From Kitasatospora phosalacinea (GTDB lineage Bacteria > Actinomycetota > Actinomycetes > Streptomycetales > Streptomycetaceae), in NCBI RefSeq assembly GCF_000716545.1, contig NZ_JNWZ01000092.1, forward strand, positions 1 through 26,444: 26,444 nt of DNA, read 5' to 3'. A program made the translations under genes and the position numbers. The notes beneath the pieces are model-generated. The model was not told the DNA's origin and searched no databases. It was given only the letters and a program-made list of their open reading frames with translations. Below are positions 14,701 to 21,178 of the stretch, one piece after another. The first letter of the stretch is position 1. Every line of letters begins with the position of its first letter.

Positions 14701-15913
14701 GCCCGGCGGACGGCTGCGCGGCGGGGCTCTGCTCGGCGGCGGGCGGGGTGGTGGCCTGCTGCTGCGGGGCGGGCGTGGCCTCGGACGCGGGCGGCGCGGG
14801 CGGCTGGGCCTCGGGGGTCTGGGGCGCGGGGGCGGGCTCCTGCGGGGTCTGGGCGGCGCCGGGCACGGTGAGCACCGTGCCGGGGGCGAGCACGTCCGGG
14901 TCGGTGAGCCGCTCGCCGTCGGGGGCGGTGGCGCCCTTGTTGGCCTCGAACAGTTCGGGCCAGCGGTCGCCGTCGCCCAACTCCCGCTGGGCGATGGAGG
15001 AGAGCGAGTCGCCGGAGTGCACGGTGACGCTGCCGTGGGCGGGCGCCGAGGAGCGGGCGGTCGGCGCGGACGCGGCGGTGTCGGCCGGGGCGCCGGTGTC
15101 GGACTTGGCGTCGGCGGGCATCAACAGCCGCCAGCCGGGCTGGATCGGCCGGTCGGCGTCGAAGCGGGTGCCCGAATCGTCCATCGGGCGGCCCGCGTTG
15201 AGCTTGGCGATCTCCGTCCAGCGTTCACCTGAGCCGAGTTGGCGTTCGGCGATGGACCACAGGCTGTCGGCGGGCCGGGCGTCGCGGACGGTGTAGACCG
15301 GCTGCTGCGGGTCGGCGGCGGGCGCGGCCGCGGGCGCCCCGGCGGGCAGCGCGGCGTACGTCGGGGCGGCGTCCAACTGGGCGACGGCGGCGGGGCGCTG
15401 GGCGGTCTCGGGGGTGGCGGCGAAGGCCGATCCGGCGACCGGGAGCAGCGCCAGCACCGAGCCGACCAGACCGGCCGCGATCCGCTGGCTCCAACCGAAC
15501 GCAGGGATCCGCCGGGCGACCCGGCCGCGCAGCTGGGCGGGGATCTCGATCAGGACGGACACCAGGAAGCACAGCCAGCCGATCCAGCCGACGCCGACCA
15601 GCAGCCACAGGAACAGGCTGCCGTCGTCGGGGCTGGTGAGCGCGGCGAGCAGGTCGCCGTGGACCGGGTCGCCCGTCGCGGCGACGGCGAGCGTGCCGTA
15701 GCCGAGCAGGGCGGGCACGCCGGCCAGCAGCAGGGCGAGCGCCAGCAGCGCGCCGAACGCGGCGAGCACCGAGCCGCCCGCGCCGCGCCGGCCCGGGCGG
15801 GCGCGCCGTCCGGCGGCCACCGGTGCGGGCTGCCGTCCGGCGGTGGCGGTGCTTCCCGGCCGCCGCTCCCGGCGGCCCTTGCGGTGCTGGTCGTCGGCTC
15901 CGCGCGCGGCCAT
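11777..15913 (-). CDS. Multi-TM LysM protein with cytoplasmic BTAD (SARP-type) domain, Tad-locus linked
   Basis: 1378 residues. The N-terminal 47 residues are basic. Hydrophobic segments at about 48-79, 100-124 and 145-166 are followed by two LysM domains at about 206-266 (VYTVRDARPADSLWSIA...WRLLMP) and 295-351 (SVTVHSGDSLSSIAQ...GTVLTVP). A Pro/Gln/Ala linker (353-425) leads to a TM at about 444-465, then GRRRTDQQRARRPRHR. Positive-inside reasoning puts the LysM region outside and residues 467-1378 inside. The inside part has an unassigned domain (about 480-830), a disordered Pro/Ala stretch (about 860-1120), and from 1130 a wHTH-like half (RIRVLGPVDV) plus BTAD helices (CDWDEFRSLY onward). 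LysM binds peptidoglycan; BTAD occurs in SARP activators. The ATG overlaps the TadG-like stop (TGATG). The role is unproven; a wall-to-cytoplasm signal or scaffold is my inference. Confidence 0.88.
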   Translation of the reverse strand: MAARGADDQHRKGRRERRPGSTATAGRQPAPVAAGRRARPGRRGAGGSVLAAFGALLALALLLAGVPALLGYGTLAVAATGDPVHGDLLAALTSPDDGSLFLWLLVGVGWIGWLCFLVSVLIEIPAQLRGRVARRIPAFGWSQRIAAGLVGSVLALLPVAGSAFAATPETAQRPAAVAQLDAAPTYAALPAGAPAAAPAADPQQPVYTVRDARPADSLWSIAERQLGSGERWTEIAKLNAGRPMDDSGTRFDADRPIQPGWRLLMPADAKSDTGAPADTAASAPTARSSAPAHGSVTVHSGDSLSSIAQRELGDGDRWPELFEANKGATAPDGERLTDPDVLAPGTVLTVPGAAQTPQEPAPAPQTPEAQPPAPPASEATPAPQQQATTPPAAEQSPAAQPSAGQSPAAQPSGGEGAPQQDASAANLPAVRDQHTVAKSGDDYTVALAASGLGVLMAAALITLVGRRRTDQQRARRPRHRIALPSAAAGRFEAELKARQDEHGLELLNRALRTLGRNTVRGEKRLPALVAARVTVAGTVELHLAAPAVPIAPFRAAHAPNVWWCPADSTELLSAGQAAKYAAPYPALVTLGATPDGSTVLADLETVRLVHLSGHPEDAEDVLRSLAVELAHSPLADRLHLHLVGIATDLPTVGPAADRVHHHPTLEAALAALGPRTAKARATLIGANVGSPREARSRGSADEAWLPEIVLSAQPPAGTVPAELGRLLDGRPRTCLAVLTRAPERGAGPVARWTLPATGHAALPGLHLSVELQRLSREQYAQLGELVRVSGDLTQHPAPEWTLDGPHNGPEEEAELPLPVPALAAVGAAIGAVPAPFGTSFGGPDGEEAEGGVRPDGTLDARLIALLGGPTGAAGADTATADAGTKTSLDKPAGGPAQERKEDGDAAGPRLLARVVPTGSSPFAGLVPTAPTNPYAVVPVAPVQPAALPPAGPAAAAPVTPVAPDVPAAPVEPRHAANGQARKVTTPPHGTPVDPRIAVALPAAPAVPAQPSAPPVPPVPSASPVSPQDELPSEGTGFTSGPVPVRETEPVRRTEIETEIEAATTSAPEVAPAPAQVPEPLPVHDQAAAPDPRSPARPSARPGSGPARTDSDDLLAILRSPEAHHLRSAPRIRVLGPVDVLGAAGSADPAGRPRLTELAAYLALRPGTEHGTIDRDIHPGAAHLDPKATVERLAEPLPVKLAALAGWLGTSPEGRDYLGAEPADTYSLAPTVSCDWDEFRSLYRRGMRSTSSTADAALAHALALVRGAPFAEAPAGTFGWAEAERQDMLAAIVDTAHELAARRLQYGDHRTAEAAIFRALAVAPEVELLHRDLFYAYASAGARDQLVRSVNRLDALSRRTGRDLDPDTVALLRDLLTGS

Positions 15914-16356
15914 CAGCCGGTCTTCCCTTCCGTGATGCCGTGCAGCAGGGTGGCCTTGCCGTGGCCCTGCACGGAGAGTGAGGTGATGCCGACCGCGCCG
16001 AGCAGCGCGGTCCGGTAGGTGCTGTTGGCGGTGACGCTGATCTCGCTCAGGTCGGGGTACTTGGGGAAGTCGACGTCACCCGAGACGCCCTGGGAGGCGA
16101 GGTAGGCCCTGGCGGCGGACCTGGCCTGCGCCGGGTCGACCTGGTAGCCGCCGCCGGAACGCAGCCGGTCGATGTCGAGCTGCTGGCCGGCCACCCGAGC
16201 GGCCTCCTGGGCTATCGCGTCGGCCCGTTCGGTGGCCCGCAGTTGGCCGCCGAAGTCGAGCACCAGGCCGACCACGGCCACCAGGCTGACGGCGGTGATG
16301 GCAACCATGACCGAAATGCTGCCCCGGTCCCGGCAGTTCACGCATCGTACGTTCAC
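15913..16356 (-). CDS. TadG-like pilus protein (Tad N-terminal domain)
   Basis: A 147-residue membrane-anchored pseudopilin-like protein. A short basic leader (NCRDRG) precedes SISVMVAITAVSLVAVVGLVLDFGGQLRATERADAIAQEAARVAG. This is the typical TadE/TadG (Tad domain) helix, including the LDFG turn and the ERADAIAQEAAR amphipathic extension. The remainder (VDPAQARSAARAYLASQGVSG...ISVTANSTYRTALLGAVGITSLSVQGHG) is the small extracytoplasmic domain. Full TadG proteins are usually longer, with a VWA domain; this is the short actinobacterial form. I chose the GTG at 16356, with GGAGGG just upstream; an in-frame GTG at 16341 is possible. The position after Gly where prepilins carry Glu5 holds Met. 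It is coupled to the LysM/BTAD gene by a 1-nt overlap. Confidence 0.85.
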   Translation of the reverse strand: MNVRCVNCRDRGSISVMVAITAVSLVAVVGLVLDFGGQLRATERADAIAQEAARVAGQQLDIDRLRSGGGYQVDPAQARSAARAYLASQGVSGDVDFPKYPDLSEISVTANSTYRTALLGAVGITSLSVQGHGKATLLHGITEGKTG

Positions 16357-16388
16357 GTTCCCTCCCCCCACGGTGTGTTGACGTCCTC

Positions 16389-16871
16389 TCAGTTTCCCCG
16401 GTAGCGGTCCAGCACGGAGGTGAACGTACCGGTGAGCGTCTTGCTGCCGGGCATGGCGTCCAGCCCGATCAGGTCGGCCAGCGGCACCGTGCACGACACC
16501 CGGACGGTGACGGTGGTCAGGGTGCCGCCGTCGGTCTTCAGCGTGCCGTACTCCGGTTCCCCGGCCGGCTCGCTCTCGCACCGCACCTGCCGGGCCGCCA
16601 GCGCCTGGCCGACCGCCTCCGCGGCGGCCCGCTGCGCCCCCTCGGGGGTGCGGGCCAGCGAGGCGGCGCGGGCCCCGGCGCGGGCCGCGGCGTCGACCAC
16701 CGCGCCGGTGGTCTGCAGGCGTCCGGTGGCCACCGCCATCAGCGCGAAGCTCAGGATCACCGGCACCAGGACCGCCGCCTCGACCGCGAACGAGCCCCGG
16801 TCCGCGCCCCGCCGCGACCGCTGCCACCGCCGCTGCCGCGTGGACGGCCCCCGGACCGCTCCCCCGCCCAT
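16389..16871 (-). CDS. TadE-family pseudopilin (second copy)
   Basis: 160 residues. A basic N-terminus (QRRWQRSRRGADRG) leads into SFAVEAAVLVPVILSFALMAVATGRLQ, a prepilin-type hydrophobic helix. The G^SFAVE arrangement fits a class III signal cleavage site with Glu at mature position 5. AVVDAAARAGARAASLARTPEGAQRAA then forms the amphipathic helix usual in TadE. The C-terminal domain (VRCESEPAGEPEY...TVTVRVSCTVPLADL) has two cysteines that could form a disulfide outside. TadE-type minor pilins help prime or anchor Flp pili. The ATG at 16871 overlaps the stop of the preceding TadE gene by 1 nt (TGATG). The 32-bp gap to the next gene carries its own GGAGGG site. Confidence 0.88.
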   Translation of the reverse strand: MGGGAVRGPSTRQRRWQRSRRGADRGSFAVEAAVLVPVILSFALMAVATGRLQTTGAVVDAAARAGARAASLARTPEGAQRAAAEAVGQALAARQVRCESEPAGEPEYGTLKTDGGTLTTVTVRVSCTVPLADLIGLDAMPGSKTLTGTFTSVLDRYRGN

Positions 16872-17317
16872 CACGGCACCACCGGCGGGACGAACTTCTC
16901 CCGGGGCGCGGTGGCCGTCTTGGTGATCGCCAGGTCGGCGAACGGCACCAGGGTGAGCGTCCTCACGGTGACGGACAGCTGGTACATGTCCGGGTCGCCG
17001 CCGGTCTGCCGCGGCGGCTGCGCCAGTTCGACCACGCTGCCGAGCCGGTCGACGAACTCGGTGGCCCGCTGTTCGCCCGCACCGGCCGGCGCCCCGTTGG
17101 TCCGTCCGGCTTCCACGCCCTCCCGGGCGGCGGCCAGCGCGGCCTGCTCGGCGTACCACCACAGGCCGGCCTGCACCACCAGGAGGATCACGAACAGCAC
17201 GGCCGGGAACACGATGGCGAGGCTGATCGCCATCGCACCCCGGTCGGACCTGCGGGCACGCGCGAGCCGCCCGGCCGGTGCGGGCCGGGTGGCGGGCCGG
17301 TGCGGACGGCGGATCAC
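16871..17317 (-). CDS. TadE-family pseudopilin (first copy)
   Basis: 148 residues. After a basic leader (RLARARRSDRG) comes AMAISLAIVFPAVLFVILLVVQAGLWWYAEQAALAAAREGVEAGR. This is the characteristic TadE helix with the WYAEQAALAAAREGVEAGR continuation shared by actinobacterial TadE proteins. The extracytoplasmic remainder (ATEFVDRLGSVVEL...YQLSVTVRTLTLVPFADLAI) resembles TadE C-terminal domains. The expected Glu5 of processed prepilins is Ser (G^AMAIS), so processing or incorporation may differ from the sister gene. Starts with GTG at 17317, sharing GTGA (4 nt) with the stop of the upstream prepilin gene, so translation is coupled. Confidence 0.88.
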   Translation of the reverse strand: MIRRPHRPATRPAPAGRLARARRSDRGAMAISLAIVFPAVLFVILLVVQAGLWWYAEQAALAAAREGVEAGRTNGAPAGAGEQRATEFVDRLGSVVELAQPPRQTGGDPDMYQLSVTVRTLTLVPFADLAITKTATAPREKFVPPVVP

Positions 17318-17577
17318 GGCGCGGTGCCGCCGGCGGGGACGTCGTCCTTGATGTGCGACTGGACCTTCTGGCCGAGCTGGGTGATCGCGTAGACGATCGT
17401 CCCGGCGATGGCGACCAGCACGATCACCGCGAGGGCGAGTTCGATGCTGATCGCGCCGCGGTCGCCGGACTCGCGGGCGGCGCGCAGCTTGACGAGGCGG
17501 TACTCGACGACGGGTCGGACGAGATGGAGCGGGAGCAGCGGCCGCAGGGCGGCCGCCACGGTGCGGATTCGGGCCAT
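17314..17577 (-). CDS. Small Flp-like prepilin (class III signal peptide)
   Basis: 87 residues, the size of a small pilin subunit. A long basic leader of about 41 residues (…LVKLRAARESGDRG) is followed by AISIELALAVIVLVAIAGTIVYAITQLGQKVQSHI. Gly directly before the hydrophobic stretch and Glu at position 5 after it (G^AISIE) is the prepilin-peptidase recognition pattern. The mature product would be only about 46 residues, close to Flp pilins, and is the best candidate for the major pilus subunit here. The ATG at 17577 has GGAG about 9 nt upstream. A 183-bp non-coding leader separates it from tadC, so it may have its own promoter for high expression. No prepilin peptidase gene is in the window. 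Confidence 0.78.
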   Translation of the reverse strand: MARIRTVAAALRPLLPLHLVRPVVEYRLVKLRAARESGDRGAISIELALAVIVLVAIAGTIVYAITQLGQKVQSHIKDDVPAGGTAP

Positions 17578-17700
17578 GGTGTGGTCTCCAGGACTTCGAA
17601 GGGCTTCGAGGGGCTTCGAGAGGGGGCTCTGTGCGGGGTGCCGGGCTGGGCGGGTGGCACTGTTCGTTCGCTGCCCGGTCGGACGGTGCGGTGGTGTCTG

Positions 17701-17748
17701 TCTCGGTCTCGGTCTCGGTCTGGGTGTCGGTCTCGGTCTCGGTGTCGG
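17701..17748. repeat. Hexanucleotide tandem repeat upstream of the pilin genes
   Basis: Eight units of TCTCGG with minor variants (TCTGGG, TGTCGG) run from 17701 to 17748, with a weaker unit just before. They lie in the 183-bp gap after the tadC stop and about 125 bp ahead of the prepilin start. The same gap also has a short GGCTTCGAG repeat near 17595-17620. The array is outside any supported gene, so slippage would change promoter or leader spacing rather than a protein. Confidence 0.75.
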
Positions 17749-17760
17749 CTCGATCTTCGG

Positions 17761-18648
17761 TCAGGTGGTGTTGAGCATCTGGTAGACCGCGGGGAAGGCG
17801 ATCAGGACGGTCATCAGCAGGGTCAGGGCGGAGCCGGGGGCGACCATCCGCTCGCTGTCGGTGTTGGCCTTGGCGAGCTCCTCGGAGAGCAGTTCGCCGC
17901 GCAGGCTCTTGGCCCGGGCCCGCAGGGTGTCGTAGACGGCGGCGCCGTCCACGCCGGAGATCCGCATGATGTCGGCGACGTCCTGGAGCGGGGTCAGCCC
18001 CAGCTCCCGGGCCAGCGCGTCGAGTCCGTCCCAGGGCGGGAGCCGGTCGGTGGCGGCCCGCTCCAGGGCGTCGCGGATCCGCCGGAACACGGTGCCGCGC
18101 CCGACCGCGGCGGCCCGGCGCAGCGCCTCGGCGGGTCCGCAGTCGGCGGCCCGTTCCAGCGCGACGAGTTCCAGGTACGCGGCGATGCCGTGCAGGTACT
18201 CGGTGCGGGCCTCCTTGGCCTCGCCGGCCACGATGCCGTCGGGGACGAACCAGAGCAGTCCGGCGAGCAGCGGTCCGACCAGCAGCGGGACGGCCGGCGG
18301 CAGGCCGTCACCGATCACGGCGGCCATCACCGACAGGTAGCCGGGCAGGGCGAACCCGAGGACGGCGAACAGCAGTTTGTGCGCCATGAAGCGGGCCGGG
18401 CTGCGGCCGATCAGGGCGAGCTCCTGGTACGGGACACGCACCCCGGGCAGCCGCGTCGAGCCCTCGCCGACCCGGTCGTACCAGGGCAGCGCGGCGTCCT
18501 CGTCCTCGGCCCGGCGCGGTTCGGGGACGCGGTGCAGCCGGTCCAGGGCCTGGCCCAGGTCCGGTGGGGCGGGCCGGAGTTCGGCGAGCAGCAGGGCCAC
18601 GCCGCCGGCCGCGGCGGCGCCGGCCAGGACCGCCCAGGGGGAGATCAT
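17761..18648 (-). CDS. tadC: TadC-like type II/IV secretion membrane platform protein
   Basis: A 295-residue integral membrane protein of the T2SF (GspF/TadB/TadC) group. Hydrophobic segments lie at the N-terminus (WAVLAGAAAAGGVALLLAEL), at about 95-140 as a pair (KLLFAVLGFALPGYLSVMAAVIG and PAVPLLVGPLLAGLLWFVPDG), and at the C-terminus (GSALTLLMTVLIAFPAVYQML). Between the last two is the helical cytoplasmic T2SF domain (YLHGIAAYLELVALERAADCGPAEALRRAA... GVDGAAVYDTLRARAKSLRGELLSEELAKAN). With TadB it forms the membrane platform that the TadA ATPase drives during pilin extrusion. The ATG at 18648 has AAGGAGG close upstream and overlaps the tadB stop by 4 nt (ATGA). Confidence 0.92.
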   Translation of the reverse strand: MISPWAVLAGAAAAGGVALLLAELRPAPPDLGQALDRLHRVPEPRRAEDEDAALPWYDRVGEGSTRLPGVRVPYQELALIGRSPARFMAHKLLFAVLGFALPGYLSVMAAVIGDGLPPAVPLLVGPLLAGLLWFVPDGIVAGEAKEARTEYLHGIAAYLELVALERAADCGPAEALRRAAAVGRGTVFRRIRDALERAATDRLPPWDGLDALARELGLTPLQDVADIMRISGVDGAAVYDTLRARAKSLRGELLSEELAKANTDSERMVAPGSALTLLMTVLIAFPAVYQMLNTT

Positions 18649-19613
18649 CCGGCCTCCTTCACCAGTGGTTCGTCCTCGGTCCGGGGGTTGTCCCCGGCGG
18701 CGCTCCGGCCGGGCAGCCGGCCGGTCTTGGAGCGGCGGTCGGGTTCCAGGACGCGGGGCAGCGGGGTGTGCCGGGCCAGCGAGCGCATCCAGGCGATCAC
18801 CGCCACGAACGCCACCGCCACGACGCCCAGCACCAGTTGGCCCAGCACCGTCGAATAGGGCGCGGTGTAGTGGGAGTTGAACGCCCCGATGACGATGACC
18901 AGCAGGATGATGCCGACCATCCAGCGGATCGTGGTGCGGTGCTTGGAGCGGTCCGCCTCGATGGCGCGCCGCTGCCTGACCTCCTCGCGCACCGACTCCG
19001 CCATGTCCGCCAGCGCCCGGGCCAGGCCGGGGCCGCTGTCGCCGGCCCGCAGGACGAGCGCGGCGAGCACCTTGTCCGCGGTCGAGTCGGCGAGCTGGTC
19101 GCCGAACGCCCGCAGCGCGTCCTCCGGCCGCCAGCGGGACTGCAGCCGGGCCGCCAGGTCGGAGATCTCGGTCTCCAGCGCGGTCGGCGCGGTGCGCCGG
19201 CTGGTCATGATGGCCTGGTTCAGGCCGACGCCGAGCAGCAGCACGTCGGCGAGGCGCTGGGTCCACTCGGCGAGCGCCTCCAGCCGCTCGATCCGCCGGG
19301 TGTCGGAGCGGGTCGCGTCGAACAGCCAGGGCAGGCCGAACACGGCGGCCGGGACGAGCAGCCCGACCAGCGGGATGCCGGTGAACAGCCAGCCGCCGGG
19401 CGCCCCGAGCAGTGCCAGCACCAGTTGGGTGCGGCGCAGCCGGGCCATTCCGGGCGAGGCGGTGCCGGGCGCCCCGTACCAGAGGGTGTGCAGCCGGCCC
19501 TCCAGCGGGTTGTGCCGCTCCTCCTCGTCCACCGGCCGCCCGCGCAGCCCGGCGGCCAGCGCGACCAGCCCGCCGGCCAGCGCCAGCCCGCACAGCACGT
19601 ACAGCAGCAGCAT
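18645..19613 (-). CDS. tadB: TadB-like membrane platform protein
   Basis: 322 residues. The start MLLLYVLCGLALAGGLVALAAGL is a signal-anchor helix. LVLALLGAPGGWLFTGIPLVGLLVPAAVFGLPWLF gives the next membrane pair, and WMVGIILLVIVIGAF plus VLGQLVLGVVAVAFVAVIAWM the C-terminal pair. The T2SF domain lies between (EWTQRLADVLLLGVGLNQAIMTSRRTAPTALETEISDLAARL...GDSGPGLARALADMAESVREE). It partners TadC and TadA in Tad pilus assembly. The C-terminal tail is polar and probably cytoplasmic. The ATG at 19613 overlaps the tadA stop by 1 nt (TGATG). A longer open frame continues upstream but is the tadA gene read in another frame. Confidence 0.92.
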   Translation of the reverse strand: MLLLYVLCGLALAGGLVALAAGLRGRPVDEEERHNPLEGRLHTLWYGAPGTASPGMARLRRTQLVLALLGAPGGWLFTGIPLVGLLVPAAVFGLPWLFDATRSDTRRIERLEALAEWTQRLADVLLLGVGLNQAIMTSRRTAPTALETEISDLAARLQSRWRPEDALRAFGDQLADSTADKVLAALVLRAGDSGPGLARALADMAESVREEVRQRRAIEADRSKHRTTIRWMVGIILLVIVIGAFNSHYTAPYSTVLGQLVLGVVAVAFVAVIAWMRSLARHTPLPRVLEPDRRSKTGRLPGRSAAGDNPRTEDEPLVKEAG

Positions 19614-21178
19614 CAGCGCATCCCCCCGATCCGCAGCGCCAGCGGCGCGCCCCACGTTCCGTACGGGGAGCCGAGCAGGCCCGCGTCGAAACCGGCCCGG
19701 CGCAGGTCGTCCAGGCAGTGCGGCGGGGTGACGGGCACGGCCCGCACCTCGCCGAGCTCCGGACGCGGCCCGAAGACGGTGTTCAGCGCGGGGCGTCCGG
19801 ACTCGCCGAGACCGGCCACCTCCAGCACGTGCGAGACGAAGCGGTGCCGGCGGCCGCCGACCGCGGTCTCGTCGATCATGGTGACGTGCACGATGAAGTC
19901 CACGGCGTTCGCGGTGAGCCGGTAGGCGAGGGTGTCGGTCATGTGCGCGCCGTACTCGAGGCAGAGTTCGGCGATCCGGTCGACCACCATGTGCGGGCCG
20001 CGGGCGTGCAGGGTGCACATCGAGCCGCCCTCGCCGTTGGTCATCACCCGCAGCATCGGCACCACCTCGGCGGAGCGGACCTCGCCGACGATGATCCGCG
20101 ACAGCGTCATCCGCAGCGCCGCCGGGATCAGCTCGCCGATGGTCAGCTCGCCCGCCATCCGGCCGTCCACGCGTTCGCCGTTGCCCTCGCGGGCCTCCAT
20201 CGGAACGACCTGCCGCAGGTGGCCCAGGGTGTGCAGCCACAGCTCGAACTCCGACTCCAGGGTGCCGATCCGCTCGTCCGGCGGGATCTCGGCGGCCATC
20301 GCGCGCAGCAGGCTGGTCTTGCCGACGCCCTGCGTGCCGGTGATCATCACGTTCTTCCTGGCCCGGATCGCGGACGCCAGGAACGCCGCCAGCGTGCTGT
20401 CCACGGTGCCGAGTTGGACCAGGTCGCTGAGCGTCGCACTGGCCACCCGGTGCCGGCGGATCGCCACGTACGGGCGGGGCGTCACCTCGGTCATCGCCTG
20501 CAGGCGCATCCCGCCCTCCAGGCGCAGCGCCAGCATCGGGCTGGCGGTCGACAGGCTGCGCTCGCCGCCGCCGTGCTGACGCGCCAAGTCCTGCAGCAGT
20601 TCGACCAGTTCCTCGTCGGTGTCGGCCACCGGCGGCACCTGTCGCAGCGGTTGGTGCACCCGCGAGACCCACACGTCGTCGCACCCGTTGATCAGGATGT
20701 TCTCGATCTCCGGGTCGTCCAGGTACGGCTGCAGCCGCCCGGCCCGGAACAGCAGGTCGTACACCGCCTCGGCGAGCACCCGGTCCTGCTCCCGGGTCGG
20801 CGGGATGCCGTGGGTCTGCGCGTACGCGTCCGACCAGCGGGCCACCGCCTCCTCGATCAGCGCCCGCCCGCGCTGCCGCCGGGTCGCCCGGTCCGCCTCG
20901 CTCCCGGACGCCTGGGACAGCCGCGACAGCTGCTGGTGCAGCTCCGCCGCGACCTGCCGCTTCAACTCCCGCGCCACCTGCGGGTCCACGGCCGGACGCG
21001 CCCCCACCGGCGAGAGCGCGGGCACCCCGGACGCCACCGGCCCGGGCCGCACCTGCGACTCCGCCACCGACGGCTTCCCCCACGGCAGCCCGGCCGCATC
21101 GGCCGAACCCCCCTGCACCACCTGTCCGTTCACCGGCTGCTGCGGCGGCAGCGGCCCCTGGTACGGGCTAGCGCGCAC
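19613..21178 (-). CDS. tadA: TadA/CpaF-family pilus assembly ATPase
   Basis: 521 residues, AAA-like secretion ATPase of the type II/IV (VirB11/GspE) superfamily. The N-terminal ~65 residues are Gly/Pro-rich and disordered; an N-terminal helical domain follows (about 66-150). Then PEIENILINGCDDVWVSR (156-173), Walker A GTQGVGKT (281-288), an Asp-box region GTLESEFEL (305-313), Walker B RIIVGEVR (361-368) and His box NGEGGSMCTLHARGP (381-395) are all present, so the enzyme should be active. It hydrolyses ATP in the cytoplasm to power pilin export through TadB/TadC. The GTG at 21178 has GAGGAGG 6 nt upstream and overlaps the upstream TadZ-like gene by 11 nt. Confidence 0.95.
   Translation of the reverse strand: MRASPYQGPLPPQQPVNGQVVQGGSADAAGLPWGKPSVAESQVRPGPVASGVPALSPVGARPAVDPQVARELKRQVAAELHQQLSRLSQASGSEADRATRRQRGRALIEEAVARWSDAYAQTHGIPPTREQDRVLAEAVYDLLFRAGRLQPYLDDPEIENILINGCDDVWVSRVHQPLRQVPPVADTDEELVELLQDLARQHGGGERSLSTASPMLALRLEGGMRLQAMTEVTPRPYVAIRRHRVASATLSDLVQLGTVDSTLAAFLASAIRARKNVMITGTQGVGKTSLLRAMAAEIPPDERIGTLESEFELWLHTLGHLRQVVPMEAREGNGERVDGRMAGELTIGELIPAALRMTLSRIIVGEVRSAEVVPMLRVMTNGEGGSMCTLHARGPHMVVDRIAELCLEYGAHMTDTLAYRLTANAVDFIVHVTMIDETAVGGRRHRFVSHVLEVAGLGESGRPALNTVFGPRPELGEVRAVPVTPPHCLDDLRRAGFDAGLLGSPYGTWGAPLALRIGGMR

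Noticed and set aside
11927..15232. 1101-codon plus-strand open frame opposite the LysM/BTAD gene
   Set aside because: Repetitive Gly/Arg/Gln-rich translation with no motif, while the opposite strand has LysM and BTAD domains, TM helices and an overlapping operon start.
18645..21083. 812-codon frame suggesting a long TadB fusion
   Set aside because: Only the last 322 codons are TadB-like. The first part is the tadA gene in another frame, and the ATG at 19613 overlaps the tadA stop as in the rest of the operon.
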